A DNA stretch of 42,073 nucleotides from JBIOWF01 sp044868295 (lineage in GTDB: Bacteria > Actinomycetota > Actinomycetes > Streptosporangiales > Streptosporangiaceae). The notes under the pieces were generated by a model. The model worked only from the letters and a program-made list of their open reading frames with translations, had not been told where the DNA came from and searched no databases. This document shows, one piece after another, positions 8,525-17,502 of the stretch (its first letter is position 1; every line of letters starts with the position of its first letter). Where the stretch lies: contig JBIOWF010000368.1 of assembly GCA_044868295.1 (NCBI GenBank), positions 1-42,073 on the forward strand, written 5' to 3'. The translations under genes and the position numbers were made by a program.

Positions 8525-11404
8525 TCACCCCTCCGGGTCAGGCAGCAGGACGGAGGGGAGCCCGCTGTCCGGGTGCATGCGCAGCAACTGGTAGGCCACG
8601 CCGCCCACACCGGGCAGCAGCCCCGGCGTGAAGGCGTTCCTGGCCAGGCCGCTGATGGGACCGTACTCCTCAAGAGTGCCGAGAATGTGCGCGCTCAGCG
8701 TCTCCCGGTCCAGCCCCTCGGGCGCCGGCCCGGCCTCCATCGCGTGTGCCAGCACTTCCCAGCTGCCCAGGTCCCCGTGGCAGAGCGTGTGGTTCCATCC
8801 GAAGCCGTCGGCCCAGCACCCGGCGGCGGCGCGGCGAAGCACGTCCTCCCACTGCGGGCCGCCGCCACGCGCCAGCCGGTCGGCCGCGACGACGCCGATG
8901 CCGCCCGCGCCGTGACACCACGCCGCCGCGATCACGCCGGGCCGGCCGACCTCCCTCATGTCCCGCCAGCCGCGCTCCTTCGGGTCGTAAAGAGACTCCT
9001 CGAACGCGAACGCGCGGTCGGCGAGCACGCCGAACGCCGGGGACGAGGCCGTCGCCTCGGCGGCATCGGCGAGACGGGACAGCGCCCAGCCGATCCCGGT
9101 GGCGCCGTGCGCGAGCCCGCCGAGGCCGTTCGGGTACTTGCCGTTGGCCCAGTACGCTCCCGACTCCGTGGGCGTGGCGAGTGCGGCCAGCCGTTCGCCG
9201 ATCGCGAAGGCCATGCCCGACCAGCGCTCGTCTTTCGTGCACTCGGCCAGACGAAGCAGCGGCACGACGGCCCCCGCCATCCCTGTCAGCAGGTCGTAGG
9301 TGTCGTCCGCCGCCACCGCCTCGGGAATCCGCTCGGCCAGCGCGCACGCCCTGGCGATCGCCTCGGAGCCGGCGACGCCGAGCCCGCGCAACAGCAACCA
9401 GCCCCAGATGCGCGAGCCGAGCCCGACGTAGCCTCCCGGCGGTTCCGGGCGGACCTTCGGCCCGCCACGGGCCAGCTCCTCCGCGTCCCTGTCCTCGGCC
9501 GTCGTGATGGTCCGCAGCACGTCGGCCAGCAGCGGTTCCAGCCCCGGCACCTCGTCGGCCCTGCCCTGCCCGGCCTCCGCAAGGTAGGCCGCCGCCAGGA
9601 CGGCCACGCCGTAAGCTCCGCCGTACATGTCGGGGGACAACGCCTGCACGGACCATCCGGTGGGGTTGAGCACCGGCGTGATCCACGTGACGGTGCCGTC
9701 CCCGCCGTGGACCGACGACTCCAGCAGTCCGCCGGCGATCGCGGCCGCCACCTCGCGCCGCCGCCGGTCCAGGTCGTCCTTCCGCGGCCGGGTGGCGACC
9801 ATCCGCTTCTCGGCGGGCAGCCACCCTTCATTGAGATAGGCGCTGACCAGCGCCGCCTGGATGACCTGGTGGTCGAGCGCGGGATCGCGCCCGCGCCAGC
9901 GCCGAAGCGCGTCGGCGACGAGATCGCGCTGCTCGCCCCACGTGCCCCCGGGGCCGTCCAGGCATCCGACGCCCGGTGTCGTGGAGAAGAAGGGAATGTC
10001 GCCGCCCAGCAGCCCGGCCGCCTCCGCATCGATCACCTTCGGGTCGGTGGGCGCTCCCGGCAGTTTCTCGGACTGCCTGGTCAGCAGGTCGGCCGCCTTG
10101 CGCAGCCCCGCCGCCTCATCGTGGAGGGAAACCGGATGCCACAGCATCCGGCTCAGCTCCGCGTACGTCTCCGTGGCGCGCAGGACCACGCGGATCGGGC
10201 ACGTGGCGAAGCCCGCGAGCAGCGGCTCCAGCTCTCCCGCCCGGTCCAGGCCGTCAAGGCGATCGGACAGCTCGGTGTATCCGGACAGGACCAGGTCCCA
10301 ATAGCTGCCCAGCACCGGATCGGGACTCGGATGGTTGGCCGACGCCGGCACTTCGATCCGCTCCATGCCCACCCTGGCCAGGTCGGTCCCGGCGTCGAGG
10401 ATGACCGGCATGTCGGCGATCGGCTGCTGGCCGGGCAGGGCGCCGACGGCGGACACGTCGAATCCGCGCCAGCCCAGTGATTGGCCCCGCCCCGGAAGGA
10501 GGCCGGTGCGCAGCACCGACTCACCGAGCAGCTCGGCCGCCCGGTCGACGGCGAGGCCGTAACCGGTGGGTTGGACGGGGGCCTGCGGGGTGAACAGCGT
10601 CTCGCAGTCGACCACGACAGGCACGGGACCGGCCGCGATGAGGTTCTCCGCGTGCAGATCGCTGCCGCCGATCAGGCGCATCAGCGCCAGCCAGTGCCCG
10701 ATTCCGCGATAGAAGCAGCACAGCTCGGCGTCATCCGAGCAATAGCGATGCTGGACGTGCTCGGCCCAGCCGTACCCGTCACGCGTGATCACCTCCGGCA
10801 CCCGGATGCGAGTCGCAGCGGGATGGTCGGGCAGCAGGTGTGAGATCAACCGCGCCAGCGCGGCGTCGACATCCAAGCGGCGCGGCTTGTAGACCACGCG
10901 GCCGTCCGTGCCTTCCAGCAGGGCGACGGTCTGTCCACCGCGATGGCTGTCACCGGCGCCGAACTCGACGCGAACCAGCTCACCCGTCATGCCGTCCGGC
11001 AGCTGGGCCAGCTCGTCCCTGTCGGCGGCGAACCTGTGCGCCAGCGCCTCCGCCGCCGCGCACCTGTTGTCGATGATCGTGGCGAGCCTGGGCAGCATCG
11101 TCGGATAGTGCTCGGTCAGCGATCGCCAGAACTCCGGCGTCGCCGACAGCTCCTTCCACTCCTGCCATCGCTCCTGCGAGTCGGCCCCGGACAATTGGCC
11201 CCTGATCCTGGCCGCGTTGAGTTCCAGCACCAGGACCCGGTTGACCTTGCGCCGCAAGGTCTCGTCCAGCGCGGCGGCGGCGCCCTCGTGCAGAGCGCGC
11301 CGCTCCGCCTCGCCGAGACCGGTGACCGACCCCAGCCGGGCAGCCAGCGCGGTCAACGCCGGTTCAGTCAGGTGGTCCAAGGAGGGATCAAAGTCACCGG
11401 TCAC
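8525..11404 (-). CDS. lanM: Class II lanthipeptide synthetase LanM
   Basis: 959 residues from GTG 11404, preceded by AAGGAG at good distance. The N-terminal about 600 residues are the dehydratase domain (DUF4135 type), recognisable by RVVYKPRRLDVDAALARL and SDLHAENLIAAG...VVVDCETLF. This half phosphorylates and dehydrates Ser/Thr of the precursor. The C-terminal about 350 residues are the LanC-like cyclase, with the zinc ligands Cys830 (WCHGAGG) and Cys875-His876 (LCHGDLG). It adds Cys thiols to dehydrated residues to close (methyl)lanthionine rings. Length and order are normal for LanM and no key residue is missing. It lies 18 bp downstream of the precursor gene and 28 bp upstream of the exporter gene. 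Confidence 0.96.
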   Translation of the reverse strand: MTGDFDPSLDHLTEPALTALAARLGSVTGLGEAERRALHEGAAAALDETLRRKVNRVLVLELNAARIRGQLSGADSQERWQEWKELSATPEFWRSLTEHYPTMLPRLATIIDNRCAAAEALAHRFAADRDELAQLPDGMTGELVRVEFGAGDSHRGGQTVALLEGTDGRVVYKPRRLDVDAALARLISHLLPDHPAATRIRVPEVITRDGYGWAEHVQHRYCSDDAELCCFYRGIGHWLALMRLIGGSDLHAENLIAAGPVPVVVDCETLFTPQAPVQPTGYGLAVDRAAELLGESVLRTGLLPGRGQSLGWRGFDVSAVGALPGQQPIADMPVILDAGTDLARVGMERIEVPASANHPSPDPVLGSYWDLVLSGYTELSDRLDGLDRAGELEPLLAGFATCPIRVVLRATETYAELSRMLWHPVSLHDEAAGLRKAADLLTRQSEKLPGAPTDPKVIDAEAAGLLGGDIPFFSTTPGVGCLDGPGGTWGEQRDLVADALRRWRGRDPALDHQVIQAALVSAYLNEGWLPAEKRMVATRPRKDDLDRRRREVAAAIAGGLLESSVHGGDGTVTWITPVLNPTGWSVQALSPDMYGGAYGVAVLAAAYLAEAGQGRADEVPGLEPLLADVLRTITTAEDRDAEELARGGPKVRPEPPGGYVGLGSRIWGWLLLRGLGVAGSEAIARACALAERIPEAVAADDTYDLLTGMAGAVVPLLRLAECTKDERWSGMAFAIGERLAALATPTESGAYWANGKYPNGLGGLAHGATGIGWALSRLADAAEATASSPAFGVLADRAFAFEESLYDPKERGWRDMREVGRPGVIAAAWCHGAGGIGVVAADRLARGGGPQWEDVLRRAAAGCWADGFGWNHTLCHGDLGSWEVLAHAMEAGPAPEGLDRETLSAHILGTLEEYGPISGLARNAFTPGLLPGVGGVAYQLLRMHPDSGLPSVLLPDPEG

Positions 11405-11422
11405 GTCGTCACTCCTTCCTGG

Positions 11423-11626
11423 TCAGCAGCACAGCCTCGTGCGGGAATTCGTGCAGTCGGTCCCGCAGTAGTTGTTCGTCCGCGGATAAATCATGGTGAT
11501 CTCGGACTCGGCGTAGGCACCGCCCGTGAGCAACGGACCGGCCGGGTTGTCCCAGCCCTCGACCGGGTCGGATCCGCTGCGCCAGGCAGCGATGATCTCT
11601 TCTGCGCGGTCAAGTGTGTCGGGCAT
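11423..11626 (-). CDS. lanA: Class II lanthipeptide precursor LanA (67 aa)
   Basis: A 67-residue peptide from ATG 11626, with GAGGGAG just upstream. The leader is acidic and helical at the start (MPDTLDRAEEIIAAW) and contains WDNPAGPLLTGG, so a double glycine sits at 35-36. If cut there, the core is 31 residues, beginning AYAESEIT and ending TNNYCGTDC then TNSRTRLCC. It has four Cys (54, 58, 66, 67) and seven Ser/Thr (41, 44, 50, 57, 59, 61, 63), the composition expected of a lanthipeptide with up to four rings. The very C-terminal CC pair and the N-terminal-to-C-terminal order of Thr and Cys constrain ring patterns. lanM follows after 18 bp. The cleavage point is an inference, because no protease is encoded here. 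The longer frame to 11863 runs through the promoter region and is rejected. Confidence 0.88.
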   Translation of the reverse strand: MPDTLDRAEEIIAAWRSGSDPVEGWDNPAGPLLTGGAYAESEITMIYPRTNNYCGTDCTNSRTRLCC

Positions 11627-12031
11627 CTTGACTCCCTCTCTCGACTGACTGTCGCGATCTACGCTATCCAGCCAAATCTGCACTTTGACCGGCAAAAGCC
11701 TGGATGTGTCATTTAACACATTTGACACACGGGTGTAATTTTGTGGCCGAAGCTGAACCGCAGCCTTCGCGCAGATCGCGTATAACCCATGGGCACCGGC
11801 CGAGAATATGGGGAACGGCCAGGTCAAGTGGCTGGTGCACCACATCGCAGCCTGGCCGTCCACGCATCTCTAATTACCATGGCCAGGGATATAGGACGGC
11901 GAAAATGGGCACCTAACCCCTAACCGGAATAAGCGAACCGGCGATATGACACAGCTCGTCCGGGGGCTCGTGAACCCAGCCGCCAGCGGCACAGCCGCCC
12001 TCGCGGAGGGGATATTTCTGTGGGAGGAACC
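11627..12031. other. Divergent control region between lanA and the repeat-protein gene
   Basis: About 400 bp without a gene. The half next to lanA is AT-rich and holds the inverted repeat described separately. On the minus strand GTCAAA followed after 17 bases by TAGCGT upstream of lanA is a weak promoter candidate. The right half ends in GGGAGG before the ATG at 12032. Short open frames here have no recognisable content. Confidence 0.4.
11705..11729. promoter_or_regulatory. Inverted repeat upstream of lanA, possible operator
   Basis: TGTGTCA at 11705-11711 and TGACACA at 11723-11729 form a perfect 7-bp inverted repeat around an 11-base AT-rich centre. It lies 79-103 bp upstream of the lanA start. 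Symmetry, spacing and position suit a dimeric regulator. No regulator gene is encoded beside the operon, so the binding protein is unknown. Confidence 0.4.
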
Positions 12032-13003
12032 ATGACCGTGACCCAGACGACGGGCGCATCCCGCGAGGGCACGTCCGGCAAGACGCGCACCGCGACGCGC
12101 GAGAAGGCTTCCACCACGAGCAGCGGCACGACTTCTTCGCGCAAGCGGTCCACCGGTACCACCACCGGTCAGGCTCGCAGGAGCAGCTCCAGCGCGACCG
12201 CGACCTCGACGCGTTCGGGTACTTCCGGCACCAAGGCGACCCCGGCGCGCGCCCGATCCACCAGCACGTCAACCACCCCAACCCGCTCCAGATCCACCAG
12301 CGCCAAGACCACCCCCGCACGCGCCCGATCCACCAGCGCGTCAACCACTCCGACGCGCTCCAGATCGACCGGCACGTCAACGACCCCAACGCGCTCCAGG
12401 TCCGCGAGTACCTCCACTTCCGCACGGAAGACGACAGCCGGCACCGCGACATCCGCACGGAAGACGACAGCCGGCACCGCGACGTCCACGCGGAGGAGAA
12501 CGTCCGGCACCACGACCACCACGCCGACGCGGAGAAGGACCTCGACCACCACCGCGAGGAAGGCGGCCGCCACGACCGGCACAGCGGAGCCCACAGCCGC
12601 GGCGACGGCACCCGCTCGCGCGCGGCGGCCCTCCCCCCTGATGAGCCTCGACCTGCCGTTCATCAGCCTCCAGGTGCAGGCCCCGGAGATGAAGATGCCG
12701 CACGTCGAGATGCCGGGCATCAACCGGGCAGAGCTCGGCCACGCGGTGGACATCGCCAAGACATTCCTTCCGCCGCCGGAGCGCCTCGTCTACTACGGCG
12801 GGCTCGGGGCGCTCGCGGTGCTGGGATTCATCGAGTGGCCGGTCGCGGCCGCGATCGGCGCGGGAACGATGATCGCGCAGCGGGCACGCGGCGCCGAAAA
12901 GGCCTGGGCGGGCCTCCTCCCGCCGACCACGACCCGCCCATCCGCGCGGAGAACCACGACGCGCCGCACGCGGACGGCCACAAGGCGCACGGCGAGCGCA
13001 TGA
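12032..13003 (+). CDS. Ser/Thr/Arg-rich repeat protein with C-terminal membrane segment
   Basis: 323 residues from ATG 12032 (GGGAGG at proper distance; an ATG 12 bases earlier is less well placed). Residues about 1-195 are low-complexity Ser/Thr/Arg/Lys/Ala, including five 12-residue repeats of the TTPTRSRSTS type and two identical 11-residue ARKTTAGTATS units. This composition resembles the basic tails of actinobacterial histone H1-like proteins. A conserved-looking block follows: SLDLPFISLQVQAPEMKMP, LPPPERLVYYGGLGAL, then a hydrophobic segment LAVLGFIEWPVAAAIGAGTM. The P-type ATPase gene starts 76 bp later on the same strand, so the two are probably cotranscribed and the product may be an accessory of the pump. 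The last about 40 residues revert to Thr/Arg; another frame over the same bases is discussed as a finding. Function unknown. Confidence 0.75.
   Translation: MTVTQTTGASREGTSGKTRTATREKASTTSSGTTSSRKRSTGTTTGQARRSSSSATATSTRSGTSGTKATPARARSTSTSTTPTRSRSTSAKTTPARARSTSASTTPTRSRSTGTSTTPTRSRSASTSTSARKTTAGTATSARKTTAGTATSTRRRTSGTTTTTPTRRRTSTTTARKAAATTGTAEPTAAATAPARARRPSPLMSLDLPFISLQVQAPEMKMPHVEMPGINRAELGHAVDIAKTFLPPPERLVYYGGLGALAVLGFIEWPVAAAIGAGTMIAQRARGAEKAWAGLLPPTTTRPSARRTTTRRTRTATRRTASA
12236..12415 (+). repeat. Five in-frame 36-bp tandem repeats
   Basis: Five consecutive 36-bp units encode ATPARARSTSTS, TTPTRSRSTSAK, TTPARARSTSAS, TTPTRSRSTGTS and TTPTRSRSASTS. The units keep the reading frame and differ mostly in a few codons, so they arose by duplication inside the gene. 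Confidence 0.9.
12422..12487 (+). repeat. Two 33-bp tandem repeats
   Basis: Two adjacent 33-bp units, 12422-12454 and 12455-12487, differ by a single base and both encode ARKTTAGTATS. The near identity points to a recent duplication. Confidence 0.92.
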
Positions 13004-13079
13004 TCGACGCGATGGGGCCGCGTGCCGACGCGGCCTCATCGCTGTTTTCCGTCTGAGGATTCCAGTTACCGGAGGCGTT

Positions 13080-16000
13080 ATGCGGTTGTTCGGTGGGCTC
13101 TCCACTGACGCGCTGCTGGGCGTGTTGCCCGAACCGGTCCGGAGCCTGCTGCCGATCGGGCGCCGGACGCAGGAGTGTCCGGGCGGAGTGCGCATCGAGC
13201 TGCGGAACATCGGAGGCCCCGGGAGCGAGGAGGCCGCCCGCCGTCTCGAAGAGCGGCTGCGCGCGGTGGGCATGGCGCGGGCGGAGGTGAACGGCACCCT
13301 CGGCAGTGTGTTCGTCGGGTGCGACCCGGCCACGGTCGACATGGAGAAGCTGGTCGCCATCGTCGAGGAGGTCGACGGGGACCACGAGACCACCGACAAG
13401 CCTTGGGCGCGCGACGCCGTGGAGCAGCACGCGAGAGCGGCGCTGCATCTCGGCGGGAGCCTCATCGGAGCCGGGGTGGCGGTGGCCGGCCATGTCACCC
13501 AGGCGCGGCTGCTGCCCCCGATCGTTCCCGCGCTCGTCAGCCTGGTGGAGCACGCGCCGCGGATCCGCCGCGAGCTGGAACGGCGCGTCGGCGTGCCCGC
13601 CGCGGACACGCTCTTCGCGACGACGCGGCTCGTCACGCATACGCTGGCCATACGGCCGACGGCGCTGCTCATCGACTCGATCGCGGCGGCCGGCCGGTTC
13701 GTCGACACCCACGCGGGCCGCCGGGCGTGGGCCCTGTGGGAGGAGGAGTTCGCCTCCCGGAAGGGGGCGTACCGGCATGTCCGGACGCCTGTGGCACCAC
13801 GCTCGGCGCCGCTGCCGTCCGGCCCTGTCGAGCGGTACGCCGACGCGGTCGGCCCGGGCGCGCTCGCGGCATACGGCCTGACCACCATCCTCAGCCACAG
13901 CCGGCAGCGGGGGCTGTCCGTGCTCATCACGGGGACGCCCAAGGCGGCGCGCCTCGGCCGGGAGACGTTCACCGGCGCGGTCGCGCGCGCTCTGGCCGGC
14001 CGCGGCATGGTCGTGCTCGACCGCCACGCCCTGCACCGGATGGACCGCGTCGACACCGTCGTGATCGACTCCGCGACGCTCGTCACGAAAGCATGGTCGA
14101 TCGACGGCGTCGTACCGCTCGACTCCGGCCTGGGTGTCGACGAGCTGCACGCGCGGCTCTACACGCTGCTCGACCTCACCGACCCCTCGCGCCGCAGGGA
14201 AGACGACGGATGGGTGGCCAAGCCGTTCTCCGGCACGCGTCTCCCGGCTCAGGTGGCGCGGTGGCGGGCGGAGGGGGTGCGGACCGTCTCCGTGTCGAGG
14301 CACGGAAAGAGGGTCGCCCTGGTCGGGCTGGTGCCGGAGCTCCATCCCCTGGCCGAGGCCGTGGTCGCCGCCCCTCAGGGCAGTTGCACGGTGCTCGTCG
14401 CCGGAGGCGAGGCGTGGCTCGGCAGGCGGCTGGGCGTCGGCCAGATCCCCGACGGCGGGCCTCGGCTCGCCGCCTCGGTTCGCATGTTGCAGGCCGAGGG
14501 GCACGGCGTTGCAGTGGTGTCGCGGCGCTCCCGCGCGGCGCTGCGCCAGGCCGACCTCGGCATCGGCGTGGGAGCCAGGTCGGCGGGGCGCGTGCCGTGG
14601 GACGCCGATGTGATCGGCGAGCCCGACGCGGTCCACCTGCTGCTCCGCTGCCTGCCACTCGCCCGGCAGGCGAGCGAGCAGAGCGTGCGCGTGGCCGCGG
14701 CGGGCGCGATCATCGGGGCGGGGCTGGCGTTCCTCGGTCCCGACGCCACGGCGCTGCGGCGGGCCCACCTCGTCAGCGACTGCACGTCACTGGCCGCCCT
14801 GGCGGCCGGAGAGTGGACGGGACGCCACGCCGGACGCGGGGGCCCGCCGATCAGCGCTGATCGTACGCCCTGGCACGCGATGGCGGCGCGCGATGTGCTG
14901 GCCCGGCTGCACACCTCGCCGGGCGGCCTGGCCGAGTCGGTGGCGGCCAGCCGTAGGACGGCGGCCGAACAGCCGATCCCCACCGGCCCCGAGTCTTTGG
15001 TGCGCGCTTCCGTGGAGGAGCTGGCCAACCCGCTCACTCCGGTTCTCGCGGCGGGCGCGGGCGTCTCCGCCGCCGTCGGTTCGGCGCTCGACGCGGTGCT
15101 GATCACGGGTGTGATGCTCGTCAACGCTCTCCTCGGCGGGGCCCAGCGCCGCGACGCCGGCCGGGCGCTGCAACGCCTCACCCAGATAACCGCCGTCCAG
15201 GTACGGCTGCGCCGCCCCGACGGCGCTCAGGGAGGGGTGGCGGACGACCTCGTGCCGGGCGATGTGATCGAGCTGCGCGCGGGCGACGCCGTACCGGCGG
15301 ACGGAAGGCTCTTCAGAGCGGCCGGTCTGGAGATGGACGAGTCGACACTCACCGGTGAGTCGCAGCTTGTCGCCAAGTCCGTCACACCGACGGCCGCCCC
15401 CGCCATCGCGGACCGCAATTCGATGGTCTACGAGGGCACCACCGTCGCCGCCGGGCACGGCCTGGCCGTGGTCGTGGCCACGGGAACCGCGACCGAGGCC
15501 GGCCGTACCGCCACTCTCGTCGGCGACGGACCGCCGCCAAGCGGCGTGGAGCTGCGGCTTCGCACGCTGAGCCGCCGGATCCTGCCCGTCGCGATCGGCT
15601 CCGGGGTCGTCCTGATGGCGATCGACCTGCTGCGCGGCGCGTCGCTGTCCGCGGCGCTGGCCCCCGCGGTGAGCCTGGCCGTCGCCGCGGTCCCCGAGGG
15701 GTTGCCTTTCGTCGCCACCGTCGCCGAGCTCGCCGCGGCCAAACGGCTGTCGGCGCGCAACACGCTGGTGCGCAACCCGTCGACGATCGAGGCGCTCGGC
15801 CGGGTCGACGTCCTGTGCTTCGACAAGACCGGGACGCTCACGGAAGGACACATCAGCCTGCGCCGGGTCTCGGACGGGCTGCTCGACAGCGACGTGGACG
15901 GGCTGAAGCCCGGCCTGCGGCAGATCGTCGGCGCGGCGCTGCGGGCGGGGCCTCGGTTCGAAGGTGGCCGGGCCATCCCGCATCCCACGGATCGTGCCGT

Positions 16001-17420
16001 GGTGGAGGGGGCGGAGCGGCTCGGAGTGACGCCACGGGACGGGCTGGGCGAGTGGGAACGGATCGACGAGTTGCCCTTCGAACCCGGACGCGGCTATCAC
16101 GCGGTCCTCGGGCTGTCTGAGGCGGGGCATCTGCTCAGCGTCAAGGGCGCGCCCGAGGTCGTGCTCACCCGCTGCGCCACCGTGCTTCGCGGGGAGAAGA
16201 CCGCGCCTCTCGACGAGGACGCCATGCGGGAGCTGGAGCGGGAGGTGGACAGACTCGCCCTGCAGGGTTTCCGCGTGCTGGCCGTGGCCGAGCGGGCGGC
16301 CTCCAGCCGCGCCGACCTGGACGAGTCCCGGATCGACCGGCTGAACTTTCTCGGCTTCCTCGGCCTGGCCGATCCAGTACGGCCGACGGCCAAGCAGAGC
16401 GTCGAGGGGCTGATCAGGGCCGGGGTCCGGGTCATCATGATCACTGGAGACCATCCGAGCACGGCCGAGGCCATCGCGGCCGAGGTCAACGCCTTGAACG
16501 GGCAGCGGATCATGACCGGCCCCGGGATGGACCGGCTCGACGACGACGCGCTGGCCGAGGAACTGCGGGAGGTCGCGGTGTTCGCCCGGGTCACCCCGGC
16601 GCACAAGGCGCGGATCGTTTCGGTCCTGCGGCGGTCCGGGGCGATCGTGGCGGTCACCGGCGACGGCGCCAACGACGTCCCGGCGATCCGGCTCGCCGAT
16701 GTGGGGGTCGCCCTCGGATCCCATGCCACGCCGGCCGCGCGAGCCACCGCCGACATCGTGGTGACCGACAATCGCATCGAGACGATCATCGATGCGATCG
16801 TCGAGGGCAGGGCGATGTGGGGCTCGGTCCGTGAGGCGCTGGCGATCCTGCTCGGCGGCAACATCGGAGAGATCATCTTCACGCTCGGGTCCAGTCTCCT
16901 CACCGGACGCAGCGCGCTCAACGCCCGCCAGCTGCTGCTGGTGAACCTGCTCACTGACATGCTTCCGGCGATGGCGGTGGCCGTGCGGCCGCCGAGCGCC
17001 GCCAGCCCGGAGAGGCTGCTCGCCGAGGGCCCGGAGGCCTCGCTCGGGGCGGCCCTGACCCGCGACATCTACCTGAGAGCGATCACCACCTCCGCGGCGG
17101 CCACGGCCGCGTGGTTCCTCGCCCGGATGACCGGGACCCGTGGCCGCGCGGACACGGTGGGGCTGGTCGGACTCGTCGCGGCGCAGCTCCTGCAGACCCT
17201 GACGGCGGGGGGCCGGGATCGCACGGTGATGCTCGCGGCGCTGTCGTCCCTGGCCGCCCTGGGGTTGATCATCTCCGTCCCCGGTGTCAGCCAGTTCTTC
17301 GGCAGCCGCCCGATCGGCCCCCTGGGCTGGGGCATCGGCCTCGGCTGCGCGGCCGCCGCCACGGTCCTGGGCGGCGTGGCCGAGCGGGCGAGCGCGGATC
17401 GGTCACCGGCCGTTCACTGA
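13080..17420 (+). CDS. Giant P-type cation-transporting ATPase (CtpI-like)
   Basis: 1446 residues from ATG 13080, preceded by GGAGG. Core P-type signatures are present: TGES at 758-761 (phosphatase loop), PEGLPF in the membrane segment of the ion pathway, phosphorylated Asp915 in FDKTGTLTEG, and GDGAND at 1194-1199. The PEGL motif resembles P2-type (Ca/Mg) pumps rather than the CPC of heavy-metal pumps. About 650 residues precede the core; they include HMA-like beginnings (VRIELRNIGGPGSEEAARRL) and a degenerate second ATPase-like half. The overall build matches the long actinobacterial pumps such as mycobacterial CtpI, whose substrates are poorly known. It sits behind the repeat membrane protein, probably in one transcript. 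No key catalytic residue is missing. Confidence 0.93.
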   Translation: MRLFGGLSTDALLGVLPEPVRSLLPIGRRTQECPGGVRIELRNIGGPGSEEAARRLEERLRAVGMARAEVNGTLGSVFVGCDPATVDMEKLVAIVEEVDGDHETTDKPWARDAVEQHARAALHLGGSLIGAGVAVAGHVTQARLLPPIVPALVSLVEHAPRIRRELERRVGVPAADTLFATTRLVTHTLAIRPTALLIDSIAAAGRFVDTHAGRRAWALWEEEFASRKGAYRHVRTPVAPRSAPLPSGPVERYADAVGPGALAAYGLTTILSHSRQRGLSVLITGTPKAARLGRETFTGAVARALAGRGMVVLDRHALHRMDRVDTVVIDSATLVTKAWSIDGVVPLDSGLGVDELHARLYTLLDLTDPSRRREDDGWVAKPFSGTRLPAQVARWRAEGVRTVSVSRHGKRVALVGLVPELHPLAEAVVAAPQGSCTVLVAGGEAWLGRRLGVGQIPDGGPRLAASVRMLQAEGHGVAVVSRRSRAALRQADLGIGVGARSAGRVPWDADVIGEPDAVHLLLRCLPLARQASEQSVRVAAAGAIIGAGLAFLGPDATALRRAHLVSDCTSLAALAAGEWTGRHAGRGGPPISADRTPWHAMAARDVLARLHTSPGGLAESVAASRRTAAEQPIPTGPESLVRASVEELANPLTPVLAAGAGVSAAVGSALDAVLITGVMLVNALLGGAQRRDAGRALQRLTQITAVQVRLRRPDGAQGGVADDLVPGDVIELRAGDAVPADGRLFRAAGLEMDESTLTGESQLVAKSVTPTAAPAIADRNSMVYEGTTVAAGHGLAVVVATGTATEAGRTATLVGDGPPPSGVELRLRTLSRRILPVAIGSGVVLMAIDLLRGASLSAALAPAVSLAVAAVPEGLPFVATVAELAAAKRLSARNTLVRNPSTIEALGRVDVLCFDKTGTLTEGHISLRRVSDGLLDSDVDGLKPGLRQIVGAALRAGPRFEGGRAIPHPTDRAVVEGAERLGVTPRDGLGEWERIDELPFEPGRGYHAVLGLSEAGHLLSVKGAPEVVLTRCATVLRGEKTAPLDEDAMRELEREVDRLALQGFRVLAVAERAASSRADLDESRIDRLNFLGFLGLADPVRPTAKQSVEGLIRAGVRVIMITGDHPSTAEAIAAEVNALNGQRIMTGPGMDRLDDDALAEELREVAVFARVTPAHKARIVSVLRRSGAIVAVTGDGANDVPAIRLADVGVALGSHATPAARATADIVVTDNRIETIIDAIVEGRAMWGSVREALAILLGGNIGEIIFTLGSSLLTGRSALNARQLLLVNLLTDMLPAMAVAVRPPSAASPERLLAEGPEASLGAALTRDIYLRAITTSAAATAAWFLARMTGTRGRADTVGLVGLVAAQLLQTLTAGGRDRTVMLAALSSLAALGLIISVPGVSQFFGSRPIGPLGWGIGLGCAAAATVLGGVAERASADRSPAVH

Positions 17421-17502
17421 ACCGATACCCTTTGTAGGCCGTTGTATGTATATTTATGGTGCAATCTGTACCTATCGCCGGTTTCTCCCTCTGAGGTATC
17501 AA

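Noticed and set aside
11627..11863. Longer N-terminus for the lanthipeptide precursor
   Set aside because: It would run through the AT-rich promoter and its inverted repeat; ATG 11626 has GAGGGAG and gives a typical acidic leader.
13175..14860. 561-codon plus-strand open frame inside the P-type ATPase gene
   Set aside because: It is in another frame of a clearly coding gene, has Arg/Ala/Gly-rich low-complexity content and no recognisable domain.
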